The translations under genes were made by a program, and so were the position numbers. A model generated the notes under the pieces. That model searched no databases, had not been told where the DNA came from, and worked only from the letters and a program-made list of their open reading frames with translations. Shown here in pieces: positions 32,222 through 41,902 of a DNA stretch of 64,000 bases. Numbering within the stretch: the first letter of the stretch is position 1; each line of letters starts with the position of its first letter. Source of the DNA: Rhodococcus marinonascens NBRC 14363 (GTDB lineage Bacteria > Actinomycetota > Actinomycetes > Mycobacteriales > Mycobacteriaceae); contig NZ_BCXB01000007.1 in assembly GCF_001894885.1 (NCBI RefSeq), forward strand, positions 97,211 through 161,210, read 5' to 3'.

Positions 32222-35149
32222 CTATCCGTTGTCCGCCGACTGCGCGGGATCGAGCATCTGGGCAAGGTGTATCGACGACTCGGTGAGTTCGAGTTGCCGC
32301 ACCTGCATGTGGCAACTGAACCCGTCCGCCAGCACGACCGCCTCCTTCGGGCTCTCGCGTAGCGCCGGGGCCAGGGCCTGCTCCGCGACCCGCATACTGA
32401 GGTCGTAATGGTCGGCCTCGAATCCAAAGTTTCCTGCGACACCGCAGCATCCGGTGGCCTCCCGCACCCGGCGCACTCCGATCGCTTGCAACACCCTCCG
32501 CTGAGTGCCCGCACCGAACACCGAGTACTCGTGGCAATGGGTCTGAATGGTGACGTCCTCGGGTAATGGGACGCTCGGAGACCAGCCTGCCTCCGCTTGT
32601 TCGAGCACCGCCACTGCGAAACTCTGCACCCGTGCGGCGACGCGGCGAGCAGCGACGGTGTGGACGAGTTCGGGCAAATCCTTACGGAATGCCGCGGCGC
32701 AACTCGGCTCGAGTACGACGATGGGACGATCGCTACCGTCGTCGAGGAGTTCGACCGCCTTGGCGAGTGTCTTCACGGCCTGCTTCAGTTGACCGGTGGA
32801 GATCCAGGTGAGCCCGCAACAGACGTCGCTGCGGCACTGGGAACTGCGCCCCGCTTCGGAGAGCACCCGCGTCGCCGCCCCGATCACCTCGGGCCGGAAT
32901 CCGCGCGTGAACGTGTCCGCGAGCAACACGACGTCCGCGTTGCCGTTCGCCGACGAATCCCCGACCTCCCGTCGGATCTGCTCGCGGGATGCAAACTCCG
33001 GCATCGACCGGTGCGGGGTCAGGCCCGCCGACTTGGCCGCGACCTTCGCCGGCCAGCCGGCCGTCAGCCTATTCACCACCGGGGCAGACCGTTCCGCGAC
33101 CCGCAACCACACGGGCAACCAGCCGAGAGAGTAATGCGACAGCGGCCGCACCCGGCCCCGGTAATGATGGTCGAGGAACTCGGACTTGTAGGTGGCCATG
33201 TCGACTCCCACCGGGCAGTCGGTGGAACACGCCTTGCAAGACAGGCACAGGTCCAGCGATTCCTTCACGTCGTCCGACCGCCATCCATCGGCGACGGTCG
33301 GTGAATTGCGGACCATTTCCTGCAGCGCCCGGGCCCGGCCGCGGGTGGAGTCCTTCTCGTCGCCGGTCGCCCGGAAGCTGGGGCACATCACACCGCCCGT
33401 CGATGCCCGGCACCGACCCACCCCGATACAGCCCTGCACGGCATGCACGAACGGTGCCACCGGGACATCGGCGGCCAGAGTGAGATCGAAACTGGTCTGC
33501 CACGCCCGCGAATCGACACCCTCGAGCGCAAGACTGTCCAGCAACGGTTCCGGATCGACGATGCTGCCCGGGTTCAGGACGGCCGCCGGATCCCATAGCC
33601 GCTTGAACCTGGCGAACGCCGCCATCATGGTGGGGGTGTACATGATCGGCAGCAGCGACGACCGTGCCCGGCCGTCACCGTGCTCGCCCGACATCGATCC
33701 CCCAAACCGCACGCACAGTTCGGCGGCCCGGTGGATGAATCGCGACATGACGTCGCGTCCCTCCTCGGTGCGCTGATCGAAGTTGATGCGAATATGCATA
33801 CACCCGGCGCCGAAGTGTCCGTACATCACACCGGTAAGGTCGAATTCGGCGAGCAGTGCCTTGATTTCGACAAGATAGTCTGCCAACTTGTCGGGTGCAA
33901 CGGCGGAATCCTCCCAGCCTGTCCAAGATTCGCCGCCCTCGACCAGTCGTGCAGACAGCCCCGCGCCGTCCTCGCGCACCCGCCACAACGACGCTCGTTC
34001 CGCTGGGTCCCCGACCACACGCGAGTCGACGAGCCCGCCTGCCTCGCGCAGTTTCGACACCAGTTCGGCCCCCCGAAGTTCGACCTCCGCGAGATCCTCA
34101 CCATCGAGGTCGACGTACAGCCATGCCTCGCCGTCGGGCAGTCCCATCACCGAGTCGACGCCGCGCCGGTGCCGCATGGTGTCGACGATCGCCGAGTCGA
34201 TGCCCTCGATCGCGGCGGGCGCGTACTCGAGGATCACCGCGTTGTCCCGCGCGGCGTCCACAAGGTCGCGGTACCCGAGGCACAGGAGCATCGCCGCGGG
34301 GGGCACCGGTACCAGCGCGACGGTGGCGGCCACGACCACCGCGCACGTTCCCTCACTTCCCACCAAAGCCCGCGCCACATCGAATCCGTTCTCGGGCAAT
34401 AGATTCGAAAGATGATACCCCGATACCTGCCGCGGAATCCGGCCCAGCTCCAGACGGAAGTCACCGCGATTCTCGCGCGTCAGTTCCCCTAGTCCGGCAG
34501 CGATCCGCTCGGCCTCCGCGACAGCGGACGCGTCGTCAGGGTCAGTAGCGCGAAGCCCGTCGCGGGTCGCGGTCAGTCGGTGCCCGCTCGCTGTCACGAG
34601 ATCGAGCGCAACAACGTGATCGGATGTGCGACCGTAGCGCACGGAATGGTTGCCGCAGGCGTCGTTGCCGATCGCGCCACCGACGGTCGCACGGGATTTG
34701 CTCGACGGGTCGGGCGCGAACGTGAAGGCCCCGTCCGTCGCGAATTGCACGCCCTTCTGCAGTTCCGTGAGCACGACGCCAGGTTCCACGACGGCCGTGC
34801 GGGCAGACGCATCAACGGAGCACACCCGGTTCATGTGGCGGGAAAAGTCGAGTACCACTCCCCTGCCGATGGCATTTCCAGCGAGAGACGTACCGCCACC
34901 ACGGCTGGTGACGGGAATGCCACGGTCGGTACAGGCGCGGACGATCTCCACCACTTCGCCGGGTGTGCGCGGAAACGCCACCGCCAGCGGCGGCACACGA
35001 TAATTGGATGCATCGAAGGAGTACTCTGCGCGCCGCCGTGACCCCGTGTCGAGGTCGATACCCCGCGCAGTCAGTTCTGCACTCAGTCCCGCCACCGAAC
35101 TCAGCCCCGTCAACTCAGCCACGCCGTCCCCCTCCACAACCGCCGACAT
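32222..35149 (-). CDS. FAD-binding and (Fe-S)-binding oxidoreductase, GlcD-GlcF-type fusion
   Basis: Oxidoreductase of 975 residues fusing a GlcD-like flavin domain with a GlcF-like iron-sulphur domain, as in actinobacterial D-lactate/2-hydroxyacid dehydrogenases (Dld-II/YkgEF-like). FAD motif SRGGGTSLAGNAIGRGV near residue 85; flavin C-terminal GSMSGEHGDGRARSSLL near 480; first cysteine cluster CIGVGRCRASTGGVMC near 575; second CLSCKACSTDCPVG near 635; two CCG-type motifs near 770 and 900 (DVCCGLTW and TGCCGVAGNFG). The start at MSAVVEGD fits the family; an open extension to 35776 runs through the divergent DUF427 gene and is not credible. Confidence 0.92.
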   Translation of the reverse strand: MSAVVEGDGVAELTGLSSVAGLSAELTARGIDLDTGSRRRAEYSFDASNYRVPPLAVAFPRTPGEVVEIVRACTDRGIPVTSRGGGTSLAGNAIGRGVVLDFSRHMNRVCSVDASARTAVVEPGVVLTELQKGVQFATDGAFTFAPDPSSKSRATVGGAIGNDACGNHSVRYGRTSDHVVALDLVTASGHRLTATRDGLRATDPDDASAVAEAERIAAGLGELTRENRGDFRLELGRIPRQVSGYHLSNLLPENGFDVARALVGSEGTCAVVVAATVALVPVPPAAMLLCLGYRDLVDAARDNAVILEYAPAAIEGIDSAIVDTMRHRRGVDSVMGLPDGEAWLYVDLDGEDLAEVELRGAELVSKLREAGGLVDSRVVGDPAERASLWRVREDGAGLSARLVEGGESWTGWEDSAVAPDKLADYLVEIKALLAEFDLTGVMYGHFGAGCMHIRINFDQRTEEGRDVMSRFIHRAAELCVRFGGSMSGEHGDGRARSSLLPIMYTPTMMAAFARFKRLWDPAAVLNPGSIVDPEPLLDSLALEGVDSRAWQTSFDLTLAADVPVAPFVHAVQGCIGVGRCRASTGGVMCPSFRATGDEKDSTRGRARALQEMVRNSPTVADGWRSDDVKESLDLCLSCKACSTDCPVGVDMATYKSEFLDHHYRGRVRPLSHYSLGWLPVWLRVAERSAPVVNRLTAGWPAKVAAKSAGLTPHRSMPEFASREQIRREVGDSSANGNADVVLLADTFTRGFRPEVIGAATRVLSEAGRSSQCRSDVCCGLTWISTGQLKQAVKTLAKAVELLDDGSDRPIVVLEPSCAAAFRKDLPELVHTVAARRVAARVQSFAVAVLEQAEAGWSPSVPLPEDVTIQTHCHEYSVFGAGTQRRVLQAIGVRRVREATGCCGVAGNFGFEADHYDLSMRVAEQALAPALRESPKEAVVLADGFSCHMQVRQLELTESSIHLAQMLDPAQSADNG

Positions 35150-35318
35150 GCACTTCGGGCTTCGGAGTGATCGCGGCCATGCCTCCATCGTCGAACCGCG
35201 CGAAGGGACTGTCAACATTCCCCGAACTGGATTCCCGCCACCCTCGTCATGCGGGATGCGGGATGCGAACAGGTCTTCTAGCACCCGCCAGAAAGTGCGA
35301 TCATGGATAGAGCACGTC

Positions 35319-35348
35319 ATAGCACCGCGACATGAATAGCACCGCGAC
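35319..35348. repeat. 13-bp direct repeat, 17-bp period
   Basis: ATAGCACCGCGAC occurs at 35319 and 35336 with four bases between, 21 bp before the DUF427 start. Confidence 0.8.
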
Positions 35349-35368
35349 CGACAACTTGGGAGTAGTCG

Positions 35369-36151
35369 ATGTCCACAGCACTCACACATGCAGCGAAGGC
35401 CCAGCAGTCGGCGGAGAACGGGCGCATTTCGATCGAACCCAATCACAAGCGCATCAGGGTGTTCTTCGGAGGTCAAGCGGTCGCCGACACGACCTGTGCC
35501 GTATACCTGTTCGAGAAAGGACTCCTTCCCGTCTACTACATCCCGCGCGAAGACGTGAACTTCGACTTTCTCCGACCCATCGGCGCCACCACGACCTGCC
35601 CGTGGAAAGGGGAGGCGCGGTATTGGGATCTCTTGGTCGACGACCATTGCGCCGAACAATCGGTGTGGGGTTACGACGAACCTCTCGCAGACTCCCTTGA
35701 CCTCAGCCCGTACGTCGCGTTCCAATGGAACAAGATGGATGCCTGGTACGAAGAGGATCAGCAGGTGTTCGTCCACGCCCGCGATCCATACGTCCGCGTC
35801 GACGTCCTACCGTCGTCGCGACACGTCGAGGTCTATATGGGTGACACGCTCGTGGCCGACACGGTCCGCCCGCGCCTGCTCTTCGAGACCTCATTGCCCG
35901 TGCGCTACTACATTCCCCGCATCGACGTCCGGCCCGAGTTCTTCACCAAGTCCGACACCAGAACTTCCTGCCCATACAAGGGAACTGCGTCCTACTTGTC
36001 CTTCACTGGGCCGGACGACTCGGAGGCTGTCAAAGACGCGACGTGGTACTACCCCTTCACAACCGCGGAGGCGTCGGGCATCGATGATCACCTCTCGTTC
36101 CACCCCGACCGGGTGCGGATTGTCGTCGACGGCAAGGTGTTGGAGAATTGA
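35369..36151 (+). CDS. Tandem DUF427 domain protein
   Basis: Protein of 260 residues with two DUF427 (SalK/beta-tent-like) domains. The first carries RVFFGGQAVADTTCAVYLFEK, PVYYIPREDV and TTTCPWKGEARYWDL; the second repeats the same pattern as VEVYMGDTLVADTVRPRLLFE, RYYIPRIDV and TSCPYKGTASYLS. The conserved Cys-Pro-x-Lys-Gly occurs in both. No reaction is established for the family. GGGAG precedes the ATG by six bases. Divergent from the GlcD-GlcF gene. Confidence 0.9.
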   Translation: MSTALTHAAKAQQSAENGRISIEPNHKRIRVFFGGQAVADTTCAVYLFEKGLLPVYYIPREDVNFDFLRPIGATTTCPWKGEARYWDLLVDDHCAEQSVWGYDEPLADSLDLSPYVAFQWNKMDAWYEEDQQVFVHARDPYVRVDVLPSSRHVEVYMGDTLVADTVRPRLLFETSLPVRYYIPRIDVRPEFFTKSDTRTSCPYKGTASYLSFTGPDDSEAVKDATWYYPFTTAEASGIDDHLSFHPDRVRIVVDGKVLEN

Positions 36152-36214
36152 ACGTGGGAGCTTCACGAGCCGAACTCCCGTCGAAGTTTCCGACATCCCT
36201 GAACTGGGAATTTG

Positions 36215-36646
36215 ATGACTATGAGTAGTGAAGATGGCCCCGGCGAGACGCTGAGTCCCAGCGAAAGTTTGGACTCCGATGACGTGCGCAACAACGACGG
36301 CGACGATGTGGTCGACCCGCCGGACGGGTGGAGTGAAGCCGACAAGTTCGGGACGACGGCAAGGGAAGAGCGCGAAGGAGAATCGCTCGACGTGAAGCTG
36401 TCCGAGGAAGAGCCCGACGTCGCGTTCGAGGAACAGCTGGACGTCCCGATCGCGAATCTCTCCGACGACGAACTCTCGACGGACGTCGATCGGGTCATCG
36501 ACGGCGACGACGTCGAGATCCCGGTGTTCGGCACGAAACACGCTCATGTGGTGGAGGGCGTCATTGTCGAAGACTCGCGCACCGACCGAGGCCAGATCGA
36601 CGGGCCCGCGGACGACGGCGATTCGTTCTTCACGGTCCTGGACTGA
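36215..36646 (+). CDS. Acidic hypothetical protein (DUF5709-like)
   Basis: Highly acidic protein of about 143 residues, largely predicted disordered. Segments GETLSPSESLDSDD, PPDGWSEADKFGTT and GESLDVKLSEEEPDV resemble the DUF5709 family of actinobacterial proteins, which have unknown function. Start codons TTG 36212, ATG 36215 and ATG 36221 are all in frame; GGGAA at 36206 fits 36215 or 36221. It lies 64 bp after the DUF427 gene on the same strand. Confidence 0.7.
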   Translation: MTMSSEDGPGETLSPSESLDSDDVRNNDGDDVVDPPDGWSEADKFGTTAREEREGESLDVKLSEEEPDVAFEEQLDVPIANLSDDELSTDVDRVIDGDDVEIPVFGTKHAHVVEGVIVEDSRTDRGQIDGPADDGDSFFTVLD

Positions 36647-36714
36647 CCCGCCTCACTATCCTGCGCCTACACTGACTCTGTCGCGCTCGCGACAGTCACC
36701 GGAAAGGCCCAGAA

Positions 36715-38313
36715 ATTACTCATTCTTCCGCTCCGCACGACATCTACTTCGTCCCCCCGGAGCAGGAGACCGGCGATGTCGTCGCCCACGAGTCCGCGGC
36801 CTCGCAATCGAGGTTGCGCGACCTCCCCGAGGTGGTCCGGTCCAAGGGCCGTTTCGCGCTCTCGATCACCACGGCCACACCGCACGAGGCGATGGTCGAG
36901 GATCTGCTGTTCGTCCGCGACGTCCTCGACACGGCAGGCATCGAATACCTGCTGGTGCGTGGCAACGACGAGCGCCCGGTGATCGCGGTTAACTGGTTGC
37001 TGCGCAAGGCATTGCGGACCGCGCTGGTCACGGCGTGCGAGAACCTCCCGTTCTATTCCAAGACCGTCGACGCAAAACGAGGCTCGGCTGTTCTCGTCGC
37101 CGACGGCACCCTCTCAGCAACCTCGAAGGCGCGCATCTTCCGACTCTTCCGGCCTCGCGTGCACGTGGCCGGCGGTCTCAGCTACGGGGCGTCCACCGGT
37201 GTGCAGATCGAACTGTGGTCCATCAACGACGACGAGATCGTGCTGCCTATGGAAAACTCACTGACCAGGCGCGTCGTGCGCTCGGAGGAGGCGGTCCGCG
37301 GCACCGTCGAGCGGTTCGGACGCGTGTGGCCGACCATCGAGAACATGTTCGCAGACCACGCGTCGGACATCAACTTCGACATCGACCTGGTGTTCTCGTG
37401 GGTGGACGGCTCGTCCGCGAAGTTCCAGGCGCAACGGGCCAAGCGTATGCAGAACTACGTGGTGGGCGAGGGCGACGACTCCGCCGCCCGGTTCCGGCAG
37501 ATCGACGAACTCAAGTATGCGCTGCGCTCCGTCCACATGTATGCGCCGTGGATCCGTCGCATCTTCGTAGCCACCGATTCGGACCGTCCGGCCTGGCTCG
37601 CCGACGACCCGCGGGTCACGTTCATGCCCAGCGAGGAGTTTTTCGCCGACCCGTCGGTACTGCCCACTCACAACTCGCAGGCCGTGGAATGCCAACTGCA
37701 CCACATCCCCGGCCTCGCCGAGCACTTCCTGTATTCGAACGACGACATGTTCTTCGGTCGCGCGGTCGGCCCGCAGATGTTCTTCTCCCCCGGCGGCGTC
37801 AGCATGTTCATCGAGGCGAACACCCGAATAGGACTGGGCCGCAACGACGAAGAGCGCAGCGGTTTCGAGAATGCGGCACGCGTCAACCGCCGGTTGCTGC
37901 AGGACCGATTCGGGCTGATGACCACCCGACACCTCGAACACGCCGCCACCCCACTTCGCAAGAGCGTCATGGAGGAGATGGAGAAGGAGTTCCCCGACGA
38001 GTTCGCCGCCACGGCCGCAAGCACTTTCCGCTCCAGCTCCAATATTTCGGTGACCAACTCGCTCTATCACTACTACGCGCTGATGAGTGGCCGCGCGGTA
38101 GTGCAGACGGCGGCGAGGGTGAAGTACGTCGACACGACGATGAAGCCGGGTCTCCGAGACATGGATTCGCTGCTCGCGAAACGGTCGATGGACTTCTTCT
38201 GCCTCAACGACGGCAGTGCCCCCGAGATCGATCTGGAGTTGCGGACGAATAGGGTGACGCAGTTCCTGGAGAACTACTTCCCGATCCCTGCACCGTGGGA
38301 GACCGGAGTCTGA
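36715..38313 (+). CDS. Stealth family sugar-phosphate transferase, apparent ATT start
   Basis: Stealth proteins are hexose-1-phosphate transferases that build envelope or capsule polysaccharides. Conserved regions are visible: IDLVFSWVDGS (CR1) near residue 225, LKYALRSVHMYAPWIRRIF with ATDSDRPAW (CR2), HIPGLAEHFLYSNDDMFFG (CR2/3), and a C-terminal CR4. The first ordinary start is TTG 36814, but coding-like sequence extends upstream in the same frame with high GC3 and no ATG or GTG until a stop at 36673. ATT at 36715 has GGAAAGG seven bases upstream, giving 532 residues. An ATG at 36776 with a strong ribosome-binding site is in the wrong frame, so a sequence error is an alternative. Confidence 0.82.
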   Translation: MTHSSAPHDIYFVPPEQETGDVVAHESAASQSRLRDLPEVVRSKGRFALSITTATPHEAMVEDLLFVRDVLDTAGIEYLLVRGNDERPVIAVNWLLRKALRTALVTACENLPFYSKTVDAKRGSAVLVADGTLSATSKARIFRLFRPRVHVAGGLSYGASTGVQIELWSINDDEIVLPMENSLTRRVVRSEEAVRGTVERFGRVWPTIENMFADHASDINFDIDLVFSWVDGSSAKFQAQRAKRMQNYVVGEGDDSAARFRQIDELKYALRSVHMYAPWIRRIFVATDSDRPAWLADDPRVTFMPSEEFFADPSVLPTHNSQAVECQLHHIPGLAEHFLYSNDDMFFGRAVGPQMFFSPGGVSMFIEANTRIGLGRNDEERSGFENAARVNRRLLQDRFGLMTTRHLEHAATPLRKSVMEEMEKEFPDEFAATAASTFRSSSNISVTNSLYHYYALMSGRAVVQTAARVKYVDTTMKPGLRDMDSLLAKRSMDFFCLNDGSAPEIDLELRTNRVTQFLENYFPIPAPWETGV

Positions 38314-38402
38314 TCACCTCGATGCGGGTGCGCTTCCGGAGGAAACGAAGGGAATGCGTGAGATCGTGAGGGAGATTCCAGCACCTCGACAGAAGGCCCG
38401 CC

Positions 38403-38756
38403 ATGAGCATCGACCATATCGTTCCCACCCTCGACCCGGAGATCGCGGCCATGCTGCGAAACACGCTCGCTTCGTCCCCGACCGTCACTGTCGATGGTGT
38501 CGATCTTCCCTTGCCCGTGCACGAGGCCGTACTCGAACTGCTTGCGCTTCTCGGTGAGGGCCAGAGCGTGGCGTTCGGTGCGGTCGCGGACCTGCTCACC
38601 ACCTCGCAGGCTGCGGAGATCCTCGGGGTCTCGGACACGTACGTGCGCCGGTTGGCCGACTCGAACGCGCTGCCCATCGAGATGCGTGGGACGCACCGCC
38701 GTTTCCGGCTCTCCGACGTGATGGACTACCGGGGGAGGTTTCCACGTAGGCGCTGA
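38403..38756 (+). CDS. Excisionase/MerR-type HTH DNA-binding protein
   Basis: Protein of 117 residues with a C-terminal helix-turn-helix of the HTH_17/excisionase type: LTTSQAAEILGVSDTYVRRLADSNALP, then HRRFRLSDVMDY. The N-terminal 60 residues form a separate helical region (LPVHEAVLELLALLGEGQSV). In mycobacteria and rhodococci this architecture is frequently the antitoxin of a PIN-domain toxin, but no PIN gene follows; the next gene converges from the other strand, abutting at 38757. AGAAGG precedes the ATG. Confidence 0.83.
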   Translation: MSIDHIVPTLDPEIAAMLRNTLASSPTVTVDGVDLPLPVHEAVLELLALLGEGQSVAFGAVADLLTTSQAAEILGVSDTYVRRLADSNALPIEMRGTHRRFRLSDVMDYRGRFPRRR

Positions 38757-39686
38757 CTACATCCGGGCGGCCTCGGCGGCCCCCTCACCGGCGTCCGGTA
38801 TCCGCACCCCCTCGTCTCCCAGCCGCTGCGCCGCCGCCTCCGCCGTGACGTATTCGCCGACCGTGTCGTGCGTGCCCATCGGTACCACCGAATGGACGAT
38901 AGTTTCCGGATACACGTGCACGAGGTTGAATCCCTGGGCACCGTTGCGTCCCCGCTGAGCCCCGATCGGCACGTTGAGATCCTGGGTGTAACTGGTGGCC
39001 GATGCGACGGAGACGGGAATGTCCGCGAATGTCGCCGTCGTCGAATAGTGCAGGTGTCCCGCGAGAATCGACCGGACGTCGCTTCCGCGGAGTACGTCGG
39101 CGAGGCGCCACTGGTCGCGCAATTCCACCAGGACCGCCGAATCGAGCACGCACGGCACCGGCGGGTGATGCAGCGCCAGAATGGTGCCATGAGTCGCAGG
39201 AACTTCGAGACACTTTGCAAGCCAATCTAATTGGCGCCCGGAGAGCTCACCGTGGTGAAACCCCGGCACCGTCGTGTCGAGCGCTATGATGCGCAACCCG
39301 TCGACGTCGTAGGTGTGATCGACCGGCTCGTACGACGAGTCCTGCCCGAGCAGTACCGTCCGGAAGTGGCCCCGGTCGTCATGGTTGCCCATCGCCCAGA
39401 TTACCTGCGCACCGAGTGACGTCGCGACCGGCTCGACGATCGCCCGAAGCTTCTCGTACGCTCCCGGCGCTCCCCTGTCGGTGAGGTCTCCGGTGAATAC
39501 CAGGGCGTCCGGACGGACATTCGACGCGCGCATCTCGGCGAACAGCTGCCGCAGGGTGGCGCCGCTGTCGACGGCCCCGTAGAGCAGGTCACCGTCCACG
39601 AGGTGGGTGTCGCTGAGGTGCAGAACGACGTGTGACGGCCGCGGATACTCGGCCATCCGAACCTTGGTTGCCTCTGTGCCGCTCAT
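38757..39686 (-). CDS. Metallophosphodiesterase, CpdA/Rv0805-like
   Basis: Calcineurin-like phosphodiesterase of 309 residues, similar in length and motifs to the class III cyclic-nucleotide phosphodiesterase Rv0805. The metal-binding blocks appear in order: LSDTHLV (residue 24), FTGDLTDRG (65), MGNHDDR (98), LALHHPP (170) and LAGHLHYS (208). It would hydrolyse 3',5'-cAMP or another phosphodiester. If so, it connects with the CRP-type sites in this window. GAGAG precedes the ATG. Adjoins the HTH gene tail to tail. Confidence 0.9.
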   Translation of the reverse strand: MSGTEATKVRMAEYPRPSHVVLHLSDTHLVDGDLLYGAVDSGATLRQLFAEMRASNVRPDALVFTGDLTDRGAPGAYEKLRAIVEPVATSLGAQVIWAMGNHDDRGHFRTVLLGQDSSYEPVDHTYDVDGLRIIALDTTVPGFHHGELSGRQLDWLAKCLEVPATHGTILALHHPPVPCVLDSAVLVELRDQWRLADVLRGSDVRSILAGHLHYSTTATFADIPVSVASATSYTQDLNVPIGAQRGRNGAQGFNLVHVYPETIVHSVVPMGTHDTVGEYVTAEAAAQRLGDEGVRIPDAGEGAAEAARM

Positions 39687-39770
39687 CGGTCTCTCGCTTC
39701 CGCTCGTCCGAACGGCAGGCGCCCCGGGTGAACGACTGCCGATTGCCGGCCCCAGACAAGCGTAATGAGG

Positions 39771-39780
39771 TGACCGGTCA
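39771..39780. promoter_or_regulatory. Palindrome upstream of the phosphodiesterase
   Basis: TGACCGGTCA, a perfect 10-bp palindrome about 85 bp upstream of the phosphodiesterase start, in the gap between it and the slipin gene. Candidate operator. Confidence 0.3.
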
Positions 39781-39840
39781 AGGTACAGACAACAGGCCGG
39801 TAGGTGAACGTGATCCGCTCGAAAACTCCTGAACGACGAA

Positions 39841-40713
39841 TCAGTTTCGTGCGCGGTGCGGAGCGTGCGTCTCGGGACCGGCGGGCGGGATCATCGCCGC
39901 CAAGTTGGCCTGGGCTTCGAAGCGGGCGCTCTCGTCGCCCTCGCCCGTCCCTGCCGTGCCTCGTGCTGCGGCGAGGAACGGTCGAACCAGGTCGATTGGC
40001 ATCGGGAAGACGATGGTGGAGTTGTTCTCGCCGCCCATGGCACTGAGGGTCTGCAGGTAGCGCAACTGGAGGGTGGTCGGGTTTCGGCTGATGACCTCGG
40101 CGGCTTCCGCGAGTTTGGCGGAGGCCTGGAACTCGGCTTCGGCGTTGATGATCTTGGCGCGGCGCTCGCGCTCGGCTTCTGCCTGGCGGGCGATCGCCCG
40201 TTGCATGTTGGCCGGGATCTCGACGTCCTTGATCTCGACGGTGGTGACCTTGACTCCCCACGGTTCGGTCTGCTGATCGATCACCTTCTGCAAGTCCTCG
40301 TTGAGTCGCTCACGCTCGGCCAGGAGCGCGTCGAGGTCGGCCTTTCCGAGGATCGATCTCAGCGTCGTCTGTGCGATCTGCAGTGTTGCTGCATGAAAGC
40401 TTTCGACTTCGACGATCGCACGATCTGCGTCGACCACCCGGAAGTAGGCGACGGCGGTGACCTTGGCCGGCACGTTGTCGCGGGTGATCACTTCCTGGAC
40501 GGGGATTTTCAAGGTGACGGTCCGGAGGCTGACCCGCTCCATCCGGTCGATCGCCGGGATCAGCAGAACGAGTCCCGGGCCCTTCAAATCAACCAGCCGA
40601 CCCAGCCGGAACACGACGGCCCGTTCGTACTCGCGCAGCACCCGAATCGCGCTGCCCGCCAACACAACAAGAAGTGTGATGATGACGCCCAGGATGACGA
40701 TGATGGCGGTCAT
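39841..40713 (-). CDS. Slipin family SPFH/band 7 membrane protein
   Basis: Stomatin-like scaffold protein of 290 residues. One N-terminal transmembrane helix ([20 protein letters not shown]) is followed by the SPFH domain: [45 protein letters not shown], then a charged coiled coil ([21 protein letters not shown]) and [14 protein letters not shown]. Members form oligomeric membrane microdomains and pair with NfeD proteins. GGGAGG lies seven bases before the ATG, which overlaps the NfeD stop (ATGA), as expected for this pair. Confidence 0.93.
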   Translation of the reverse strand: MTAIIVILGVIITLLVVLAGSAIRVLREYERAVVFRLGRLVDLKGPGLVLLIPAIDRMERVSLRTVTLKIPVQEVITRDNVPAKVTAVAYFRVVDADRAIVEVESFHAATLQIAQTTLRSILGKADLDALLAERERLNEDLQKVIDQQTEPWGVKVTTVEIKDVEIPANMQRAIARQAEAERERRAKIINAEAEFQASAKLAEAAEVISRNPTTLQLRYLQTLSAMGGENNSTIVFPMPIDLVRPFLAAARGTAGTGEGDESARFEAQANLAAMIPPAGPETHAPHRARN

Positions 40714-41177
40714 TGCGGTACCTCCCAGGGCTCGCGGCGACGCACGGTGAGGGTGAGGCCGCGGATCTGCTCGACGACGACGGCATCGCCCGCGGTCGGC
40801 GTCGCGTCATCCCCGAATTGTGTTTGGGCCTTCCACAGGCTTCCGGCCGCCTCGACCTGGCCTTGCCTGCCGGCCCAGTTGCGGACGGTAGCGTCGGACC
40901 CGATCAGAGATTGCAGCCCGGTCCGCACGGGTGCGTGTCGCGCGGTCAACGCCTTCCTCCCGCTCACGGCCGCCAGTCCCACCCCGACCACCGCAACTCC
41001 AGCGGCCGCCGGGATTGCAACCATCTGTGCCGTGTCACTGGACGTCATGAGCAGCCAGACGCCGACACCGACGAACAGTGCCCCGATCCCGGCGAGCACG
41101 CCCGCAGTCGGCACGTGTGCCTCGATGACGATCAACAGCACACCCAACACCAGCGCCAGCACGCCCAACTCGATCAT
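40710..41177 (-). CDS. NfeD family membrane protein
   Basis: Protein of 155 residues of the short NfeD type: three or so hydrophobic N-terminal helices ([37 protein letters not shown], a third near 52-70) and a C-terminal OB-fold domain ([13 protein letters not shown] then [34 protein letters not shown]). It is the usual partner of slipins in membrane quality control or lipid microdomains. It overlaps the slipin gene by four bases. Confidence 0.92.
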   Translation of the reverse strand: MIELGVLALVLGVLLIVIEAHVPTAGVLAGIGALFVGVGVWLLMTSSDTAQMVAIPAAAGVAVVGVGLAAVSGRKALTARHAPVRTGLQSLIGSDATVRNWAGRQGQVEAAGSLWKAQTQFGDDATPTAGDAVVVEQIRGLTLTVRRREPWEVPQ

Positions 41178-41597
41178 TTTGCATCACCCACGATCGCGCT
41201 CCGCGAGGACTCGAGTCACATCGCACAGATACTCCGCGATCGAGTTCTCACCTCAACGGTAAGCGAGTACGTTGGCTCTCGCCACCAGCAATTTCTTCTA
41301 GTCCGCGGATGCCGTGCATGTATCGCGCCGCCGCTTGGTGAGCGGCCAGTCTTCCGGCGCACCGTTCCCGGGCATGACCAATTTGGATCATGACGGTCCC
41401 GGCAACGCTCCGGCGCCATTGACAGAGCTTGGGTCCAGCGCCGAGGAAGCCCGTTTCTACATTATTGCCGCGACACCGCGTGGGGCTGCAACGACCCTCA
41501 TAGGGTACTCGTTCCCGATCGGCACGGTCGACTAGATACGTTCGGCAACAATCACTTTGACTCACAGAGCCTAAGAACAATGATCTCCCGGCTCTCC

Positions 41598-41641
41598 GGA
41601 AGGCCGGGGGCTGAGGAAGGTCGGGGGCTGAGGAAGGCTGG
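41598..41641. repeat. 17-bp tandem repeat, about 2.6 copies
   Basis: Units GGAAGGCCGGGGGCTGA and GGAAGGTCGGGGGCTGA, differing at one base, followed by a ten-base partial unit GGAAGGCTGG. Confidence 0.85.
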
Positions 41642-41800
41642 GCGGTCCGTGACCGAGTGTGAGCGGAACAGACACCTTGCGTGGAAGTGACGGAACGCAC
41701 TCGCGGCACGGAGCGAAACCCACTGATCCACTGATCCACTGCGGCAAACACCCGCTAGCGCCACCGCCCGATTCGACAGCCGCCGCCTGGACCGTGACCG

Positions 41801-41818
41801 ATTCGAGTGATTTCGAAT
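41801..41818. promoter_or_regulatory. ATTCGA/TCGAAT inverted repeat upstream of betT
   Basis: Perfect 6-bp inverted repeat with a six-base spacer, 85 bp upstream of the choline transporter start. A TetR-type regulator such as BetI would be a natural binder, but no betI gene is in the window. Confidence 0.4.
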
Positions 41819-41902
41819 GATACGGTCGACCGGCCTGGAGCGTCAGCGAGAACCACAGGCCCGACGCCCCTAGTGCGTATTGCCGATCATATGAGGACAT
41901 TG

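Larger units (their letters stand above)
41178..41902. other. Intergenic region, 725 bp
   Basis: No convincing gene. A 73-codon plus-strand frame at 41314-41535 has fair codon use but no ribosome-binding site or recognisable domain. The region holds a 17-bp tandem repeat at 41598, a duplicated nonamer CACTGATCC near 41732, and an ATTCGA/TCGAAT inverted repeat at 41801. Confidence 0.5.

Noticed and set aside
35150..35776. 209-codon N-terminal extension of the GlcD-GlcF gene
   Set aside because: It would run antisense through the DUF427 gene and has no family likeness; start at 35149 gives the normal length.
36776..36982. ATG with strong ribosome-binding site near the stealth start
   Set aside because: It is in a different frame from the stealth domain and ends after 68 codons; kept only as a hint of a possible indel.
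41314..41535. 73-codon plus-strand frame in the gap before betT
   Set aside because: Fair codon use but no ribosome-binding site, no recognised domain and no coupling to a neighbour.
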